From Bacteroidales bacterium (GTDB taxonomy: Bacteria > Bacteroidota > Bacteroidia > Bacteroidales > VadinHA17): 14,267 nt of DNA. The stretch covers positions 1 through 14,267 of the forward strand of contig JALOMM010000013.1 in the NCBI GenBank assembly GCA_025455535.1, in the 5' to 3' direction. Below are positions 14,171-14,267 of the stretch, one piece after another. The translations under genes and the position numbers were made by a program. Position 1 is the stretch's first letter. Each line of letters begins with the position of its first letter. The notes under the pieces were generated by a model. The model saw only the letters and a program-made list of their open reading frames with translations, was not told where the DNA came from and made no database searches.

Positions 14171-14267
14171 GCTGCGTGAATTTTGAACAGACCACAAGAA
14201 CCTTCAAGATCGCTGTCAACAACCCTGACTTTTTCATGACGTTATGCTTCACTTAAACGGCCAAGAA
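14171..14267. other. Window tail that does not continue the ABC exporter
   Basis: No plus-frame reading of these bases resembles an exporter membrane domain. On the minus strand an ATG at 14235-14237 opens MKKSGLLTAILKVLVVC and then KFTQLILK, a lysine-start hydrophobic segment that looks like the N-terminus of an exported or membrane protein. It runs into meaningless sequence as it crosses into the exporter region. This fits a chimeric join around 14155-14175 but could be coincidence. Confidence 0.3.

Overview
This window looks like a Bacteroidota (probably Bacteroidales-like) chromosome segment, from an anaerobe or facultative anaerobe. The best evidence is three intergenic regions carrying the phylum's -7 promoter element TAnnTTTG, one with a correctly spaced upstream TTTG. 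The gene styles agree: a GH92 exo-mannosidase lipoprotein, a TPR protein of Bacteroidales type and a stand-alone sucC. An oxygen-sensitive glycyl radical enzyme implies at least periodic anoxia.

Layout. Positions 1-462 hold the 3' end of a TPR protein, which meets a minus-strand SpoU-type RNA methyltransferase (518-1054) across a strong hairpin. Divergent from it runs sucC (1154-2344), then priA (2434-4449) and a secreted GH92 mannosidase (4491-6815). A 326-base gap follows (6816-7141). It has the best promoter in the window, a leader of about 240 nt, a possible 28-codon ORF and a 7-4-7 dyad.

The main item is a four-gene plus-strand cluster, 7142-12695, with gaps of 45, 56 and 20 bases. It encodes a glycyl radical enzyme matching trans-4-hydroxy-L-proline dehydratase (HypD), its radical-SAM activase, a DapA-superfamily aldolase resembling human 4-hydroxy-2-oxoglutarate aldolase (HOGA1), and a class V aminotransferase resembling yeast alanine:glyoxylate aminotransferase (AGX1). 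HypD belongs to the anaerobic, reductive route of hydroxyproline use (to pyrroline-5-carboxylate). HOGA1 and AGX1/AGT activities belong to the oxidative route (4-hydroxy-2-oxoglutarate to pyruvate plus glyoxylate, then glycine). Finding both halves in one apparent operon, without proC in the window, is the most interesting feature and suggests an undescribed branched hydroxyproline or hydroxyglutamate pathway. The joint pathway is inference; the individual family assignments are well supported.

A convergent SAM methyltransferase (12701-13315, minus) closes the cluster. Divergent from it are an OsmC-family protein (13480-13902) and the start of an ABC exporter (13955-14170), which breaks off at a stop codon about 100 bases before the window end. 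The last ~100 bases do not continue the exporter in any frame, which points to a truncation, a frameshift or an assembly join.
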